Shown here piece after piece: positions 17,219 through 25,348 of a DNA stretch of 64,000 nt. Every line of letters starts with the position of its first letter. Positions within the stretch are counted from its first letter, which is position 1. The notes under the pieces are model-generated. The model was not told the DNA's origin. It did no database searches and saw nothing but the letters and a program-made list of their open reading frames with translations. Origin of the DNA: Lysinibacillus fusiformis (GTDB lineage Bacteria; Bacillota; Bacilli; Bacillales_A; Planococcaceae); assembly GCF_016925635.1 (NCBI RefSeq), contig NZ_CP070490.1, positions 2,548,001 to 2,612,000 of the forward strand, read 5' to 3'. The position numbers and the translations under genes were made by a program.

Positions 17219-17447
17219 CTCATTCTTCTCCTTTTGACCAACCATAGAAGCCTTCACAGTACCTTATTGATTCCACTTTCTTATACACGATCTCTTAGGA
17301 CCCAACATACTAAACTGATTTCTCTAAGGGTATGAAGTTAGCCGGTTTTATATACGGACTCACAAATGGTCCCAGAGGCTGGTCGACTTTTCTTCACTTC
17401 TACAATAAAAAATAGTAGCACAAACCATGGCCTTGGTTTGTACTACT
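17219..17447 (-). ncRNA. Candidate IS110 bridge-RNA locus
   Basis: In the IS110 group the non-coding left end upstream of the transposase encodes a structured bridge RNA that pairs with target and donor DNA. This 230-base stretch occupies that position, has no reading frame, and contains an extended hairpin (arms 17,414-17,427 and 17,434-17,447 with one mismatch). No loop-to-target pairing could be verified without element borders. Position is the main evidence. Confidence 0.35.
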
Positions 17448-17482
17448 AATGTTAGTATGTTTTTTAGGAAGGGGAAGATCTT

Positions 17483-17721
17483 TTGACGAGTGGGGAAGAG
17501 GAGCGGGCATTTTTAGAAGCGCAGTTACAATGGGTATGGGAACGTGATACGTTATTTGCACAAGTAGAAGTAAAAGTTATATAAGATGAGAGCAATTGCT
17601 GAAAAAATACAGACAAAAGAATGACCACCATATGAACAAAGAACGATTCAAGAACAGTTTGACCAATTGAAAGTCGAAGTGGCGTATACGGAGAAGCTAT
17701 TGCAGATTCGGCATAACTAAG
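17483..17721 (+). pseudogene. Decayed small coiled-coil gene before flaG
   Basis: A TTG at 17,483 behind AGGAAGGGG opens TSGEEERAFLEAQLQWVWERDTLFAQVEVK, which hits TAA at 17,582. One frame over, the sequence continues sensibly as LYKMRAIAEKIQTKE, meets a TGA, then PPYEQRTIQEQFDQLKVEVAYTEKLLQIRHN to TAA at 17,719. One frameshift and one nonsense change (CGA to TGA would restore Arg) repair it into a charged helical protein of about 79 residues. I do not recognise the family; its place in the late flagellar cluster suggests an accessory flagellar role. Confidence 0.6.
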
Positions 17722-17759
17722 GTACAAATAATAATTTTTTGCTAACAGGCAATGAAACG

Positions 17760-17786
17760 TAAAATTAGCGAATTAATGACCGATAT
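17760..17786 (+). promoter_or_regulatory. SigD-type promoter of the flaG-fliD-fliT-fliS operon
   Basis: TAAAATTA at 17,760-17,767, exactly 11 bases, then ACCGATAT at 17,779-17,786. This fits the SigD consensus TAAAGTTT-N11-GCCGATAA/T very well. It lies 37 bases before the flaG start. Confidence 0.8.
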
Positions 17787-17822
17787 AAACAATAATAAGG
17801 ATATGACGAGGGAGGAGTATAG

Positions 17823-18203
17823 ATGCGTATCGATGGAAGTAGTGTATCAATGACACAATTAACAAATAGACCAGTAGAAGTGCAAGTAGCGAAAGTATCA
17901 GAGGAAAGAATAGCTATAAAGGAAGAGGCGAAAGCACAAATTCAAAAAGAACAAGAACAACAACAAGAACAAGAAGTACCAGTTAACAATCTAGAAAAAG
18001 CAGTCGATTCATTAAATGAGATTTTCAAAATTAATAACAGTGAGTTGAGATTTAAACTCCATGAAGGCTTAGGGAAATATTATGCAACGCTAGTTGACTC
18101 AGAAACAGAGGAAGTCGTTCGTGAGATTCCTGCGAAGAAAATTTTAGATGTTTTTTATGAAATGCAAAAATTATTGGGATTATTTGTAGATAAGAAAATT
18201 TAA
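17823..18203 (+). CDS. flaG: FlaG, flagellar protein
   Basis: A 126-residue FlaG-family protein has a polar, glutamine-rich N-terminal half (EQEQQQEQE) followed by the FlaG domain: LEKAVDSLNEIFKINNSELRFKLHEGLGKYYATLVDSETEEVVREIPAKKILD-x-FYEM. In Bacillus (yvyC) and other bacteria flaG precedes fliD, and its loss can alter filament length. The start is ATG behind GGGAGGAG, just after a good SigD promoter. The gap to fliD is 25 bases, so it is the first gene of the cap/chaperone operon. Confidence 0.9.
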   Translation: MRIDGSSVSMTQLTNRPVEVQVAKVSEERIAIKEEAKAQIQKEQEQQQEQEVPVNNLEKAVDSLNEIFKINNSELRFKLHEGLGKYYATLVDSETEEVVREIPAKKILDVFYEMQKLLGLFVDKKI

Positions 18204-18228
18204 CGAGTAAACGTTTGGAGGAGATTGT

Positions 18229-20259
18229 ATGGCAGCAATGCGAATTGGTGGATTAGCATCTGGTATGGATATTGATGGAATGGTAGAAAAGCTAATGGTG
18301 GCTCAACGTGTGCCGATGGATAAGTTAGAGCAGCAAAAACAAAAATACGAATGGCAACGTGATGCATACCGTGAAATGAATAAGAAATTAACAACTTTTG
18401 ATAATTATATTGCTGATAACTTTATTTTAAAAAGCTTAAATGCTAAAGCAGCAACAAGTTCAAATGTAGACTTAGTTGGCGTAAAAGCGACAAGTGCTGC
18501 GGTAGGTTCGTTGTCTATTGAAAGTGTGTCTCATTTAGCAACAGCCGCACGTGGAATTGGTGATAAACAAGTGAGTGCTGTAGGTAGTACGAAATTAAGT
18601 ACGCTAGGCATCACAGGTAATTCGATTTCTTTGAAGTCAATTCAAGCAGATGGTGAGTTAGCGGAGAAGGCTACCGAGATTAAAATTGATTCGACTATGA
18701 CGATTAATGAATTTGTAAGTAAAATTAATAGCAGTGCTGCAGGTGTTTCAGCAATATTTGAAAACGGTCGTTTGTCGATTACCGCGAAAAATACAGGTGA
18801 TAATAAATCAGGTGCGGAAGTACAAGTGACAGACGGTGCAGACGTATTTGGCAAATTAGGATTTACTTCGCTTTTAGGAAAAACATCGGGTGATTTAGCG
18901 ACGGGTGGTACGAATGCACTTTTTGAAGTAAATGGGATTGCGACAGAACGTACTACAAATAACTTTACGCTGAATGGTTTTAATGTAACTTTAAACAAAA
19001 AATTCAATGAAGATAAAGCACATAGCAGATTGTTAGAAGAGGAAACAAAAAAGCGTGATAATGCTTTAAATGCCTTGAATACTACATTGAATAATTTAGA
19101 AACAACGTATTTTGGAGCAATTAGCGGTGGGGATTTAAATACCCGGATGCAAAATTTAACAAAAGAGCTTGATGATAATATTCAAATATATCAAAATTCT
19201 AAAGATATGGCTAGTACAAACTTGACTGACAAGCGTTCGCTTATAGTAGGAGGATCAACAGCAGGGGAATTATTTGATAACTTATCCACCGAGAATCAAC
19301 AACTACTGTCAGATACAAGTGACTTTAATAGTTTAACAGCGGAACAACAAGCGATTTTTGGTGGTAGTGCAGAAGCGTTTACGTCGTTAAAGGATGTACA
19401 ATCTGCACAAACGACGTTTAATGACGAAAGTACCAAACTAGCAAATGCACAGGCAGCAAAGTCGAATTTACAAATGAACAAGCAAACGTATGATGTAGCC
19501 GAATCATCAGTGAGTGACTTAAATGCAAGTGCACCAACTCCTTCTGTAACAACTGCGCCAGTTACAATGTCGGCTACAACAAATGTAGATGAAATAGTAG
19601 ACCGTATTAAAGATTTTGTGAATACGTATAATGGTTTAATTAAAGATTTGAATACTAAACGAACAGAGGAAGTATATCGTGATTTCAAACCATTGACTAC
19701 TCTTCAAAAGCAAGCAATGAAAGAAAATGAAATTAAGCTATGGGAAGAAAAGGCGAAAAGCGGGATGTTAAGAGGCGATTCAATCATTCAAAGTGGCTTA
19801 TCTGCCTTGCGTGAGTTACAGTATCATAAAGATTCTAGTATCATAAACCCAAAATATAATTCATTGCAGAATATCGGTATTTCTTCTTCGAGCGACTGGA
19901 CTGCGGGTGGAGCATTAGAAATTAATGAAGCGGAATTACGAGAGGCATTACAAGAAGATCCAGATGCAGTTGTTCAATTGTTGACGGGAGAAGGTGCGTC
20001 AGAAGGCTACTTGCGTAAAATTCGTAAGGAATTGGACACAATGGAAAAGAATATCGATGAACAAGCAGGTCGCGCGACGATGACTGAAGCGCAATATGAA
20101 TTAGGTAAAAATTTAAAAGATGTGAATCAACGCTTGACTGATTGGCAAACGAAATTACAATCAATTGAGAGTCGTTATTGGCAGCAATTCGGTGTGATGG
20201 AAGCGATGATTAATAAAGCAAATAGTCAATCTTCAATGCTAATGAGTACGTTTTCGTAA
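18229..20259 (+). CDS. fliD: FliD, filament cap protein with a large insertion
   Basis: The N-terminus MAAMRIGGLASGMDIDGMVEKLMVAQRVPMDKLEQQKQK is the FliD_N signature. The C-terminal domain (VDEIVDRIKDFVNTYNGLIKDLN...YQSLQNIGI...MNEAELREAL-type, ending YWQQFGVMEAMINKANSQSSMLMSTF) is FliD_C. At 676 residues it is much longer than the roughly 500 of B. subtilis. About 180 residues (roughly 262-440), coiled-coil-rich and Asn/Ser/Gln-rich (EEETKKRDNALNALNTTLNN...), are inserted between the end of the N-terminal core and FliD_C. FliD is exported and caps the growing filament, folding flagellin subunits; FliT, encoded next, is its usual chaperone. Confidence 0.94.
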   Translation: MAAMRIGGLASGMDIDGMVEKLMVAQRVPMDKLEQQKQKYEWQRDAYREMNKKLTTFDNYIADNFILKSLNAKAATSSNVDLVGVKATSAAVGSLSIESVSHLATAARGIGDKQVSAVGSTKLSTLGITGNSISLKSIQADGELAEKATEIKIDSTMTINEFVSKINSSAAGVSAIFENGRLSITAKNTGDNKSGAEVQVTDGADVFGKLGFTSLLGKTSGDLATGGTNALFEVNGIATERTTNNFTLNGFNVTLNKKFNEDKAHSRLLEEETKKRDNALNALNTTLNNLETTYFGAISGGDLNTRMQNLTKELDDNIQIYQNSKDMASTNLTDKRSLIVGGSTAGELFDNLSTENQQLLSDTSDFNSLTAEQQAIFGGSAEAFTSLKDVQSAQTTFNDESTKLANAQAAKSNLQMNKQTYDVAESSVSDLNASAPTPSVTTAPVTMSATTNVDEIVDRIKDFVNTYNGLIKDLNTKRTEEVYRDFKPLTTLQKQAMKENEIKLWEEKAKSGMLRGDSIIQSGLSALRELQYHKDSSIINPKYNSLQNIGISSSSDWTAGGALEINEAELREALQEDPDAVVQLLTGEGASEGYLRKIRKELDTMEKNIDEQAGRATMTEAQYELGKNLKDVNQRLTDWQTKLQSIESRYWQQFGVMEAMINKANSQSSMLMSTFS

Positions 20260-20278
20260 TTAGCCCGGGAGTGAATGT

Positions 20279-20644
20279 ATGATGAAAGAATTAGAACAAC
20301 AGTTGTTACAGTTGTCAGCAAAGATATTTCAACTACTGAGCCATGTGCCGATCGGTGAAGAGAGAAGTACGTATATGGAAAAAGTCGATGCGGAGTTAGA
20401 TGAGCGAGGTAAAGTCATTGCAAAAATGCATGAAGAAAGTGTTCTTTTAAGTAAAGATAACAGCTCTCATAGGGTGCTACTAGAATTAGATCAAGGCATT
20501 CAAGAGCGATTGAAGCTTGTGATGGCCAGTTTAAAAAAAGATATGAAAAATATGCAGTCCTCGAAGAAGAACGAAGAACATTATATTAATCCTTATTCTT
20601 CGGTTCGTGTGATGGATGGTAAGTATTACGACCAAAAAAAATGA
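20279..20644 (+). CDS. fliT: FliT-like flagellar chaperone
   Basis: A 121-residue helical, charged protein sits between fliD and fliS. Its start is ATG behind GGGAGTG. FliT proteins are small four-helix chaperones for FliD with poor sequence conservation; this one shows the expected long helices (LEQQLLQLSAKIFQLLSHV; LLELDQGIQERLKLVMASLKKDMKNMQ) and a tail N-P-Y-S-S-V-R. The order fliD-fliT-fliS differs from the B. subtilis order fliD-fliS-fliT. Assignment rests on operon position and size, so it is less certain than that of its neighbours. Confidence 0.7.
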   Translation: MMKELEQQLLQLSAKIFQLLSHVPIGEERSTYMEKVDAELDERGKVIAKMHEESVLLSKDNSSHRVLLELDQGIQERLKLVMASLKKDMKNMQSSKKNEEHYINPYSSVRVMDGKYYDQKK

Positions 20645-20673
20645 AAATGCATAAATAGAGGAGAGTTTTACTA

Positions 20674-21087
20674 ATGGCTATTAACAATGCAGCTGCTTTT
20701 AATACGTATAAACAAAATAGTGTAACGACTGCTTCCCCTAGTGACTTAACTTTAATGTTATATAATGGTTCTTTAAAGTTTTTAGGGAAAGCAAAAGTGG
20801 CGATTGAAGAAGGTTCAATTGAAGAGAAAAATACGAATCTTCAAAAATCACAAGCTATTATTGCAGAATTAATGTCAACATTAAATATGGATATTGAAGT
20901 TTCAAAAAATATGTTAGCCCTCTATGAATATATGAAAAGTCGTTTAGTAGAGGCCAATATTCAAAATGATATTGCGATTATCCAGGAAGTAGAAGGATTT
21001 GTGACGGAATTTCGCGATACGTGGAAGGAAGTTATTCGCATTAATCGACAACAGCAATTTGGTCAGGGAAACAGCGGACAAATTTAG
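20674..21087 (+). CDS. fliS: FliS, flagellin chaperone
   Basis: A 137-residue FliS: MAINNAAAFNTYKQNSVTTASPSDLTLMLYNGSLKFLGKAKVAIEEG (the T-x-A-S-P-x-x-L-x-x-M-L-Y-x-G motif near residues 18-34), then LMSTLNMDIEVSKNMLALYEYMKSRLVEANIQND and a C-terminal helix with W-K-E. FliS binds the C-terminal helix of flagellin in the cytoplasm and prevents premature polymerisation. In Bacillus it also takes part in the FliW-CsrA loop by binding Hag. ATG follows GAGGAGAG. A strong terminator follows. Confidence 0.95.
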   Translation: MAINNAAAFNTYKQNSVTTASPSDLTLMLYNGSLKFLGKAKVAIEEGSIEEKNTNLQKSQAIIAELMSTLNMDIEVSKNMLALYEYMKSRLVEANIQNDIAIIQEVEGFVTEFRDTWKEVIRINRQQQFGQGNSGQI

Positions 21088-21095
21088 ACACAATT

Positions 21096-21127
21096 AGAGA
21101 CCATCATCAAAAGATGGTCTCTTTTCT
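21096..21127 (+). terminator. Rho-independent terminator after fliS
   Basis: AGAGACCATC (21,096-21,105) pairs perfectly with GATGGTCTCT (21,113-21,122) around ATCAAAA, followed by TTTCTTT. It ends the flaG-fliD-fliT-fliS unit. Confidence 0.85.
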
Positions 21128-21282
21128 TTGTGACAGAGTAATTATCTAGAAATTATTGATAAATAGTCATAAATTAGGCTATTGATCGGTAAAATATGTT
21201 ACTTATTCCCTGTGGCTGTTAGTTGGGCATCATGGCATAATCAAAGCAATAAACATGTTTAAAAGAGTACTGGGGTGGGAAT

Positions 21283-21666
21283 ATGATTTTTAAGCGTCAA
21301 GAAGGTTTCCGATTTAAATTTGAGGAGCCAATTCAAATAACTTTTGCTATTTATGAGAATGGAAAGGTCAATCATGGACAAACGGCTATGGCTGATTTGT
21401 TGGATATTAGTCCACGTGGGTTAAAGATGTTTACAGAAGTAGATTTAGGTATAAACCCTCCACCATTAGATATCCATTTTGTGCTGGATACACAAGAAGT
21501 TCGCGCTTATGGAGAAGTGATTTGGAGTCGTCCATTTGGGAACGGCAAGCAATACGGCATCTATTTCAATAATCAAGGACCCGTGGAAGATTTGATTGTT
21601 GAAGAACTAAAGCTTCGACGCAAAAAGGAAGCAGCTGAAGCGAAAAAACAAAATAATAATTTATAA
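21283..21666 (+). CDS. PilZ-domain protein
   Basis: A 127-residue protein has the PilZ second motif DISPRGLKM (D-x-S-x-x-G) near residue 40, followed by the expected beta-strands (EVRAYGEVIWSRPF, QYGIYF). The N-terminal arginine motif is unusual: it reads K-R-Q-E-G-F-R-F, where c-di-GMP-binding PilZ proteins normally have R-x-x-x-R, so a Gln occupies one arginine place while R5 and R10 remain. It stands alone after the fliS terminator, starting at ATG behind GGGGTGGG. A role in motility control is plausible from place and family but not shown. The C-terminus is a lysine-rich helix. Confidence 0.8.
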   Translation: MIFKRQEGFRFKFEEPIQITFAIYENGKVNHGQTAMADLLDISPRGLKMFTEVDLGINPPPLDIHFVLDTQEVRAYGEVIWSRPFGNGKQYGIYFNNQGPVEDLIVEELKLRRKKEAAEAKKQNNNL

Positions 21667-21706
21667 AATTTATAAAAATTTTTTGTAAAAAAAAGAATGA
21701 TTTTAG

Positions 21707-21733
21707 AGGAATTTCACACACTTGTGTAGAAAT
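21707..21733 (+). promoter_or_regulatory. Possible SigH-type promoter of hpf
   Basis: AGGAATTT at 21,707-21,714, 13 bases, then AGAAAT at 21,728-21,733, resembling the SigH pattern AGGAWWW-N12-14-RGAAT with one base too many in the -10. In B. subtilis the hpf (yvyD) gene is read by SigB and SigH, which is why I looked; the match is moderate. Confidence 0.35.
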
Positions 21734-21766
21734 AGATAGTATAGCAGTTATAAAGGAGGAGTTTAC

Positions 21767-22318
21767 ATGTTAAACTTTAACATTCGTGGTGAAAATATTG
21801 AGGTAACTCCAGCTATTCGAGAGTATGTTGAGAACAAAATCGATAAAGTTGAACGCTATTTTAACGAAGATGTTAATGCCAACGCTAATGTCAATTTAAA
21901 GGTTTACAATGACAAACAAACTAAAGTGGAAGTTACTATTCCAATGAAGAACCTAACTCTTCGTGCTGAAGAGCGTCATAATGATATGTATGCTGCTGTT
22001 GATCTAATTGTTGATAAATTAGAGCGTCAGATTCGCAAGCATAAAACAAAAGTAAACCGTAAATTCCGCGAGCGTGAAGGTGCAGGCCTTTATTTTGCTA
22101 CTACTCAAGCAGCCGCTGATGCAGTATCAGAGGAAGAAGAATATTCAATTGTTCGTACAAAGCAATTTGATTTAAAACCTATGGATCAAGAAGAGGCAGT
22201 TCTACAAATGAATATGCTTGGACATGATTTCTATGTCTTTACAGATGCTGAATCGAACGGCACAAATATTGTGTATAAACGTAAAGATGGAAAATATGGC
22301 TTAATTGAAACAACTTAA
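21767..22318 (+). CDS. hpf: Ribosome hibernation promoting factor, long form
   Basis: A 183-residue long-form HPF. The N-terminal S30AE domain starts MLNFNIRGENIEVTPAIREYVENKIDKVERYF and includes AEERHNDMYAAVDLIVDKLERQIRKHKTKVNRK near residues 67-99. The C-terminal domain carries IVRTKQFDLKPMDQEEAVLQMNMLGHDFYVF and ends KYGLIETT. The C-terminal domain dimerises to join two 70S ribosomes into 100S particles in stationary phase. It starts at ATG behind AAAGGAGGAG and ends before a terminator. It lies upstream of secA and prfB, the same order as in B. subtilis (yvyD-secA-prfB). Confidence 0.96.
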   Translation: MLNFNIRGENIEVTPAIREYVENKIDKVERYFNEDVNANANVNLKVYNDKQTKVEVTIPMKNLTLRAEERHNDMYAAVDLIVDKLERQIRKHKTKVNRKFREREGAGLYFATTQAAADAVSEEEEYSIVRTKQFDLKPMDQEEAVLQMNMLGHDFYVFTDAESNGTNIVYKRKDGKYGLIETT

Positions 22319-22332
22319 AACTTCATGATGAC

Positions 22333-22364
22333 AAAGGCTCTCGCGATGGCGAGGGTCTTTTTTT
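22333..22364 (+). terminator. Rho-independent terminator of hpf
   Basis: Arms 22,333-22,344 and 22,349-22,360 pair over 12 positions, two of them G-U, around GATG. A T-run continues to 22,364. Confidence 0.85.
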
Positions 22365-22396
22365 GTATGACAATCATATGTAGCCGGGGTGACAGT

Positions 22397-22426
22397 TTGC
22401 ATGAAACTGTTACACAATGGTAAAAT
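22397..22426 (+). promoter_or_regulatory. Possible SigA promoter of secA
   Basis: TTGCAT at 22,397-22,402, 18 bases, then TAAAAT at 22,421-22,426, 36 bases before the secA start. It is a reasonable housekeeping promoter, unverified. Confidence 0.4.
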
Positions 22427-22461
22427 GAAAGTTGAATCTATATAGGAAGTGAAAAACATTC

Positions 22462-24972
22462 ATGGCAAACCTATTAAATAAATTATTTGATTTCAATAAA
22501 CGTGAGCTAAAAAAATTAGAAAAAATCGCTGACCAAGTTGAGGGATTCGCTTCTCAAATGGAACAGCTTTCAGATGATCAATTACAAGCGAAAACAGATG
22601 AATTTAAAAAACGCTATGCTGATGGCGAACATTTAGAGTCGATTCGTGGCGAAGCTTTTGCTGTTTGTCGAGAAGCGGCAAAACGTGTATTAGAGATGTA
22701 CCCATTCCGCGTTCAAATCATGGGGGCTGCTGCTCTTGATGAGGGGAATATCGCAGAGATGAAGACCGGGGAAGGTAAAACATTAACAGCGACAATGGCT
22801 GTTTATTTGAATGCCATCACTGGTAAAGGTGTACATGTTGTAACGGTCAACGAATACCTAGCGAGTCGTGATGCTGCTGAAATGGGACAACTTTATAATT
22901 TCTTAGGCTTATCTGTTGGGCTTAATTTAAATAGCCTCTCAAAAGATGAAAAACGTACTGCTTATGAGGCTGATATTACGTATAGTACAAACAATGAGCT
23001 AGGCTTTGACTACTTACGTGATAATATGGTGCTGTATAAAGAAGAACGTGTACAACGTCCATTGCATTATGCGGTGATCGATGAGGTCGACTCAATCTTA
23101 ATTGATGAAGCGCGTACGCCATTAATTATTTCGGGTCAAGCTGGGAAATCAGCACAGCTTTATAAACAGTCCAATGCATTTGTACGTATGTTAAATGCAG
23201 AGACAGATTATACGTATGAAGAATCAACAAAAGGTGTTACGTTAACAGATGCAGGTGTAGAGAAGGCAGAAAAAGCATTCGGCATCGATAATCTATTTGA
23301 TTTGACACATGTTCGTTTAAACCATGCCATTAATCAATCATTAAAAGCACATGTGAGTATGCATAATGATGTAGATTATGTTGTGCAGGAAGGCGAGATC
23401 GTTATCGTTGACGGTTTTACAGGTCGTTTGATGAAAGGGCGTCGTTACTCTGACGGTTTACACCAGGCAATTGAAGCCAAGGAAGGCGTAGAGATTCAAA
23501 ATGAATCGATGACAATGGCAACAATTACCTTCCAAAACTATTTCCGTATGTATCAAAAGTTAGCAGGGATGACAGGTACAGCGAAAACAGAGGAAGAGGA
23601 ATTCCGTAATATTTATAATATGAACGTTGTGGCTATTCCTACGAATAAACCGATTGCTCGTGATGACCGTGCTGACTTAATTTTTGCCACTATGGAAGGA
23701 AAATATAAAGCGGTAGCTGCAGATATTGCAGAGCGACATCAAGCGGGTCAACCAGTACTTGTAGGTACAGTTGCCATTGAAACGTCTGAAATTATTTCAA
23801 GATTATTGGATAAGTATAAAATTCCACATAATGTATTAAATGCGAAAAACCATGAACGTGAAGCTGAAATCATTGCCAATGCTGGTTCAAAGGGTGCTGT
23901 GACAATTGCAACAAACATGGCTGGTCGTGGTACAGATATTAAACCTGGTGAAGGCGTACTCGAAATTGGTGGTTTAGCGGTAATCGGTACAGAGCGACAT
24001 GAATCCCGTCGTATTGACAATCAGCTTCGTGGACGTTCTGGTCGTCAAGGGAATCCTGGGGTTACACAATTCTATCTATCCCTAGAGGATGATTTAATGC
24101 GTCGTTTTGGCTCTGATAATATGAAGTCTATGATGATGCGCTTAGGTATGGATGACTCCCAGCCATTGCAATCTAAAGTGGTGTCGAGAGCTGTAGAATC
24201 AGCGCAGAAACGTGTCGAAGGTAATAACTTTGATGCGCGTAAACGATTATTACAATATGACGATGTATTACGTCAGCAACGTGAAATTATTTATAAAGAG
24301 CGTTATGATGTGCTGGAAACAGAAAATATGCGTGTGCTTGTTGAGTCTATGATTCAAGAAACAATTGATAATATTGTTAGCTTGTATACTCAAGGTGAAC
24401 AGAAAGATTGGAACTTAAAGGCAATTGAAGACTTTGTAGCAGCCAATCTTTTAGAGGAAGGTCAACTTAAAGTATCTGATTTCCAAGGCAAGTCTGTTGA
24501 AGATATTAATCAGTTGATTTCTGATGCAGTTCATATTCGTTATGATGAAAAAGAGGTAGAACTGACACCAGAGCGTATGCGTGAGTTTGAAAAGGTCATT
24601 TTATTACGATCAATCGATACAAAATGGATTGATCATATTGATGCAATGGATCAACTACGTCAAGGTATCCATCTTCGTGCATATGGTCAAAACGATCCGC
24701 TTCGTGAATATCAACAAGAAGGCTTTGCGATGTTTGAGGATATGGTAGCCTCTATTCGTGAGGATGTAGCAAAATATGCGATGAAAGCAGAAATCCGCAA
24801 TAATCTTGAGCGTGAAGAGGTGGCGAAGGGGCAGGCTGTTAATCCGAAAGAAGAAGGTGGCTCTGCTCCGAAAAAGCAACCAGTTCGTAAGGCTGAAAAC
24901 ATTGGCCGTAATGATTTATGTCCATGTGGAAGCGGTAAGAAATTTAAAAACTGTCATGGTACGGCTCAATAA
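22462..24972 (+). CDS. secA: SecA, preprotein translocase ATPase
   Basis: An 836-residue SecA. Walker A is MKTGEGKT at residues 100-107, the DEAD box is [21 protein letters not shown] near 210, and the IRA2 motor motifs include [13 protein letters not shown] and [13 protein letters not shown]. The C-terminal zinc-binding tail is [16 protein letters not shown], which contacts SecB-like partners and ribosomes. It drives export through SecYEG at the inner face of the membrane. Length matches B. subtilis SecA (841). The start is ATG with a weak AGGAAGTG site. A perfect 17-bp hairpin terminator follows. Confidence 0.98.
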   Translation: MANLLNKLFDFNKRELKKLEKIADQVEGFASQMEQLSDDQLQAKTDEFKKRYADGEHLESIRGEAFAVCREAAKRVLEMYPFRVQIMGAAALDEGNIAEMKTGEGKTLTATMAVYLNAITGKGVHVVTVNEYLASRDAAEMGQLYNFLGLSVGLNLNSLSKDEKRTAYEADITYSTNNELGFDYLRDNMVLYKEERVQRPLHYAVIDEVDSILIDEARTPLIISGQAGKSAQLYKQSNAFVRMLNAETDYTYEESTKGVTLTDAGVEKAEKAFGIDNLFDLTHVRLNHAINQSLKAHVSMHNDVDYVVQEGEIVIVDGFTGRLMKGRRYSDGLHQAIEAKEGVEIQNESMTMATITFQNYFRMYQKLAGMTGTAKTEEEEFRNIYNMNVVAIPTNKPIARDDRADLIFATMEGKYKAVAADIAERHQAGQPVLVGTVAIETSEIISRLLDKYKIPHNVLNAKNHEREAEIIANAGSKGAVTIATNMAGRGTDIKPGEGVLEIGGLAVIGTERHESRRIDNQLRGRSGRQGNPGVTQFYLSLEDDLMRRFGSDNMKSMMMRLGMDDSQPLQSKVVSRAVESAQKRVEGNNFDARKRLLQYDDVLRQQREIIYKERYDVLETENMRVLVESMIQETIDNIVSLYTQGEQKDWNLKAIEDFVAANLLEEGQLKVSDFQGKSVEDINQLISDAVHIRYDEKEVELTPERMREFEKVILLRSIDTKWIDHIDAMDQLRQGIHLRAYGQNDPLREYQQEGFAMFEDMVASIREDVAKYAMKAEIRNNLEREEVAKGQAVNPKEEGGSAPKKQPVRKAENIGRNDLCPCGSGKKFKNCHGTAQ

Positions 24973-24981
24973 TATCTAGAT

Positions 24982-25024
24982 GAAAAAATCATTTTAACTA
25001 CGTGTTAAAATGATTTTTTCTTTT
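24982..25024. terminator. Rho-independent terminator after secA
   Basis: Arms 24,982-24,998 and 25,004-25,020 are perfectly complementary over 17 bp around TACGT. T-rich tails occur on both strands, so it could act in both directions. Confidence 0.85.
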
Positions 25025-25348
25025 TAAAATAACTCAAAATTGAAGAAATTTTAGCATTAAAAAGTCAGAATTTATAGACAATTGAAAAATATGGGTATAC
25101 AATAGCTGTAATAATAGGCATATAGTACAAGTTTTTTTATCCTATTATTATCCTAAATTATTAATTATAAGACCAAGACTTAAGGAGGATCGGGATTTTC
25201 AAGAAGGTTTCTTGGAGAAATGGGTAGGTGTGTTGAAAAAAATTTCAAGCAATCTTACTCGTTGAAAATATCGGGAATGTACGGATATTGGTATATTCCT
25301 TTTTATTATGACTGGAAGCAACATAAAATGTATAAAGGGGGACTATAG
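25021..25348. other. Long leader region upstream of the comK-like gene
   Basis: No firm gene is present. It holds a SigA-like promoter (25,075-25,103) and a strong orphan Shine-Dalgarno AAGGAGG at 25,182-25,188 with no ATG, GTG or TTG at the right distance. A 42-codon frame runs from ATG 25,220 to TAG at 25,346-25,348, directly abutting the comK-like ATG at 25,349. The leader would be about 240 nt long. Confidence 0.5.
25075..25103 (+). promoter_or_regulatory. SigA-type promoter upstream of the comK-like gene
   Basis: TAGACA at 25,075-25,080, 17 bases, then TACAAT at 25,098-25,103. Spacing is ideal and both hexamers are near consensus. It implies a leader of roughly 240 nt before the ATG at 25,349. 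Confidence 0.5.

Larger units (their letters stand above)
15960..17455 (-). mobile_element. IS110-family insertion sequence (borders approximate)
   Basis: One intact DEDD transposase gene with about 240 bases of non-coding sequence upstream of it (17,219-17,455 on the plus coordinates) and a short 3' flank. IS110 elements lack clear inverted repeats and long target duplications, so borders cannot be fixed from one sequence. The long 5' non-coding end is typical of the IS110 group. Confidence 0.6.
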
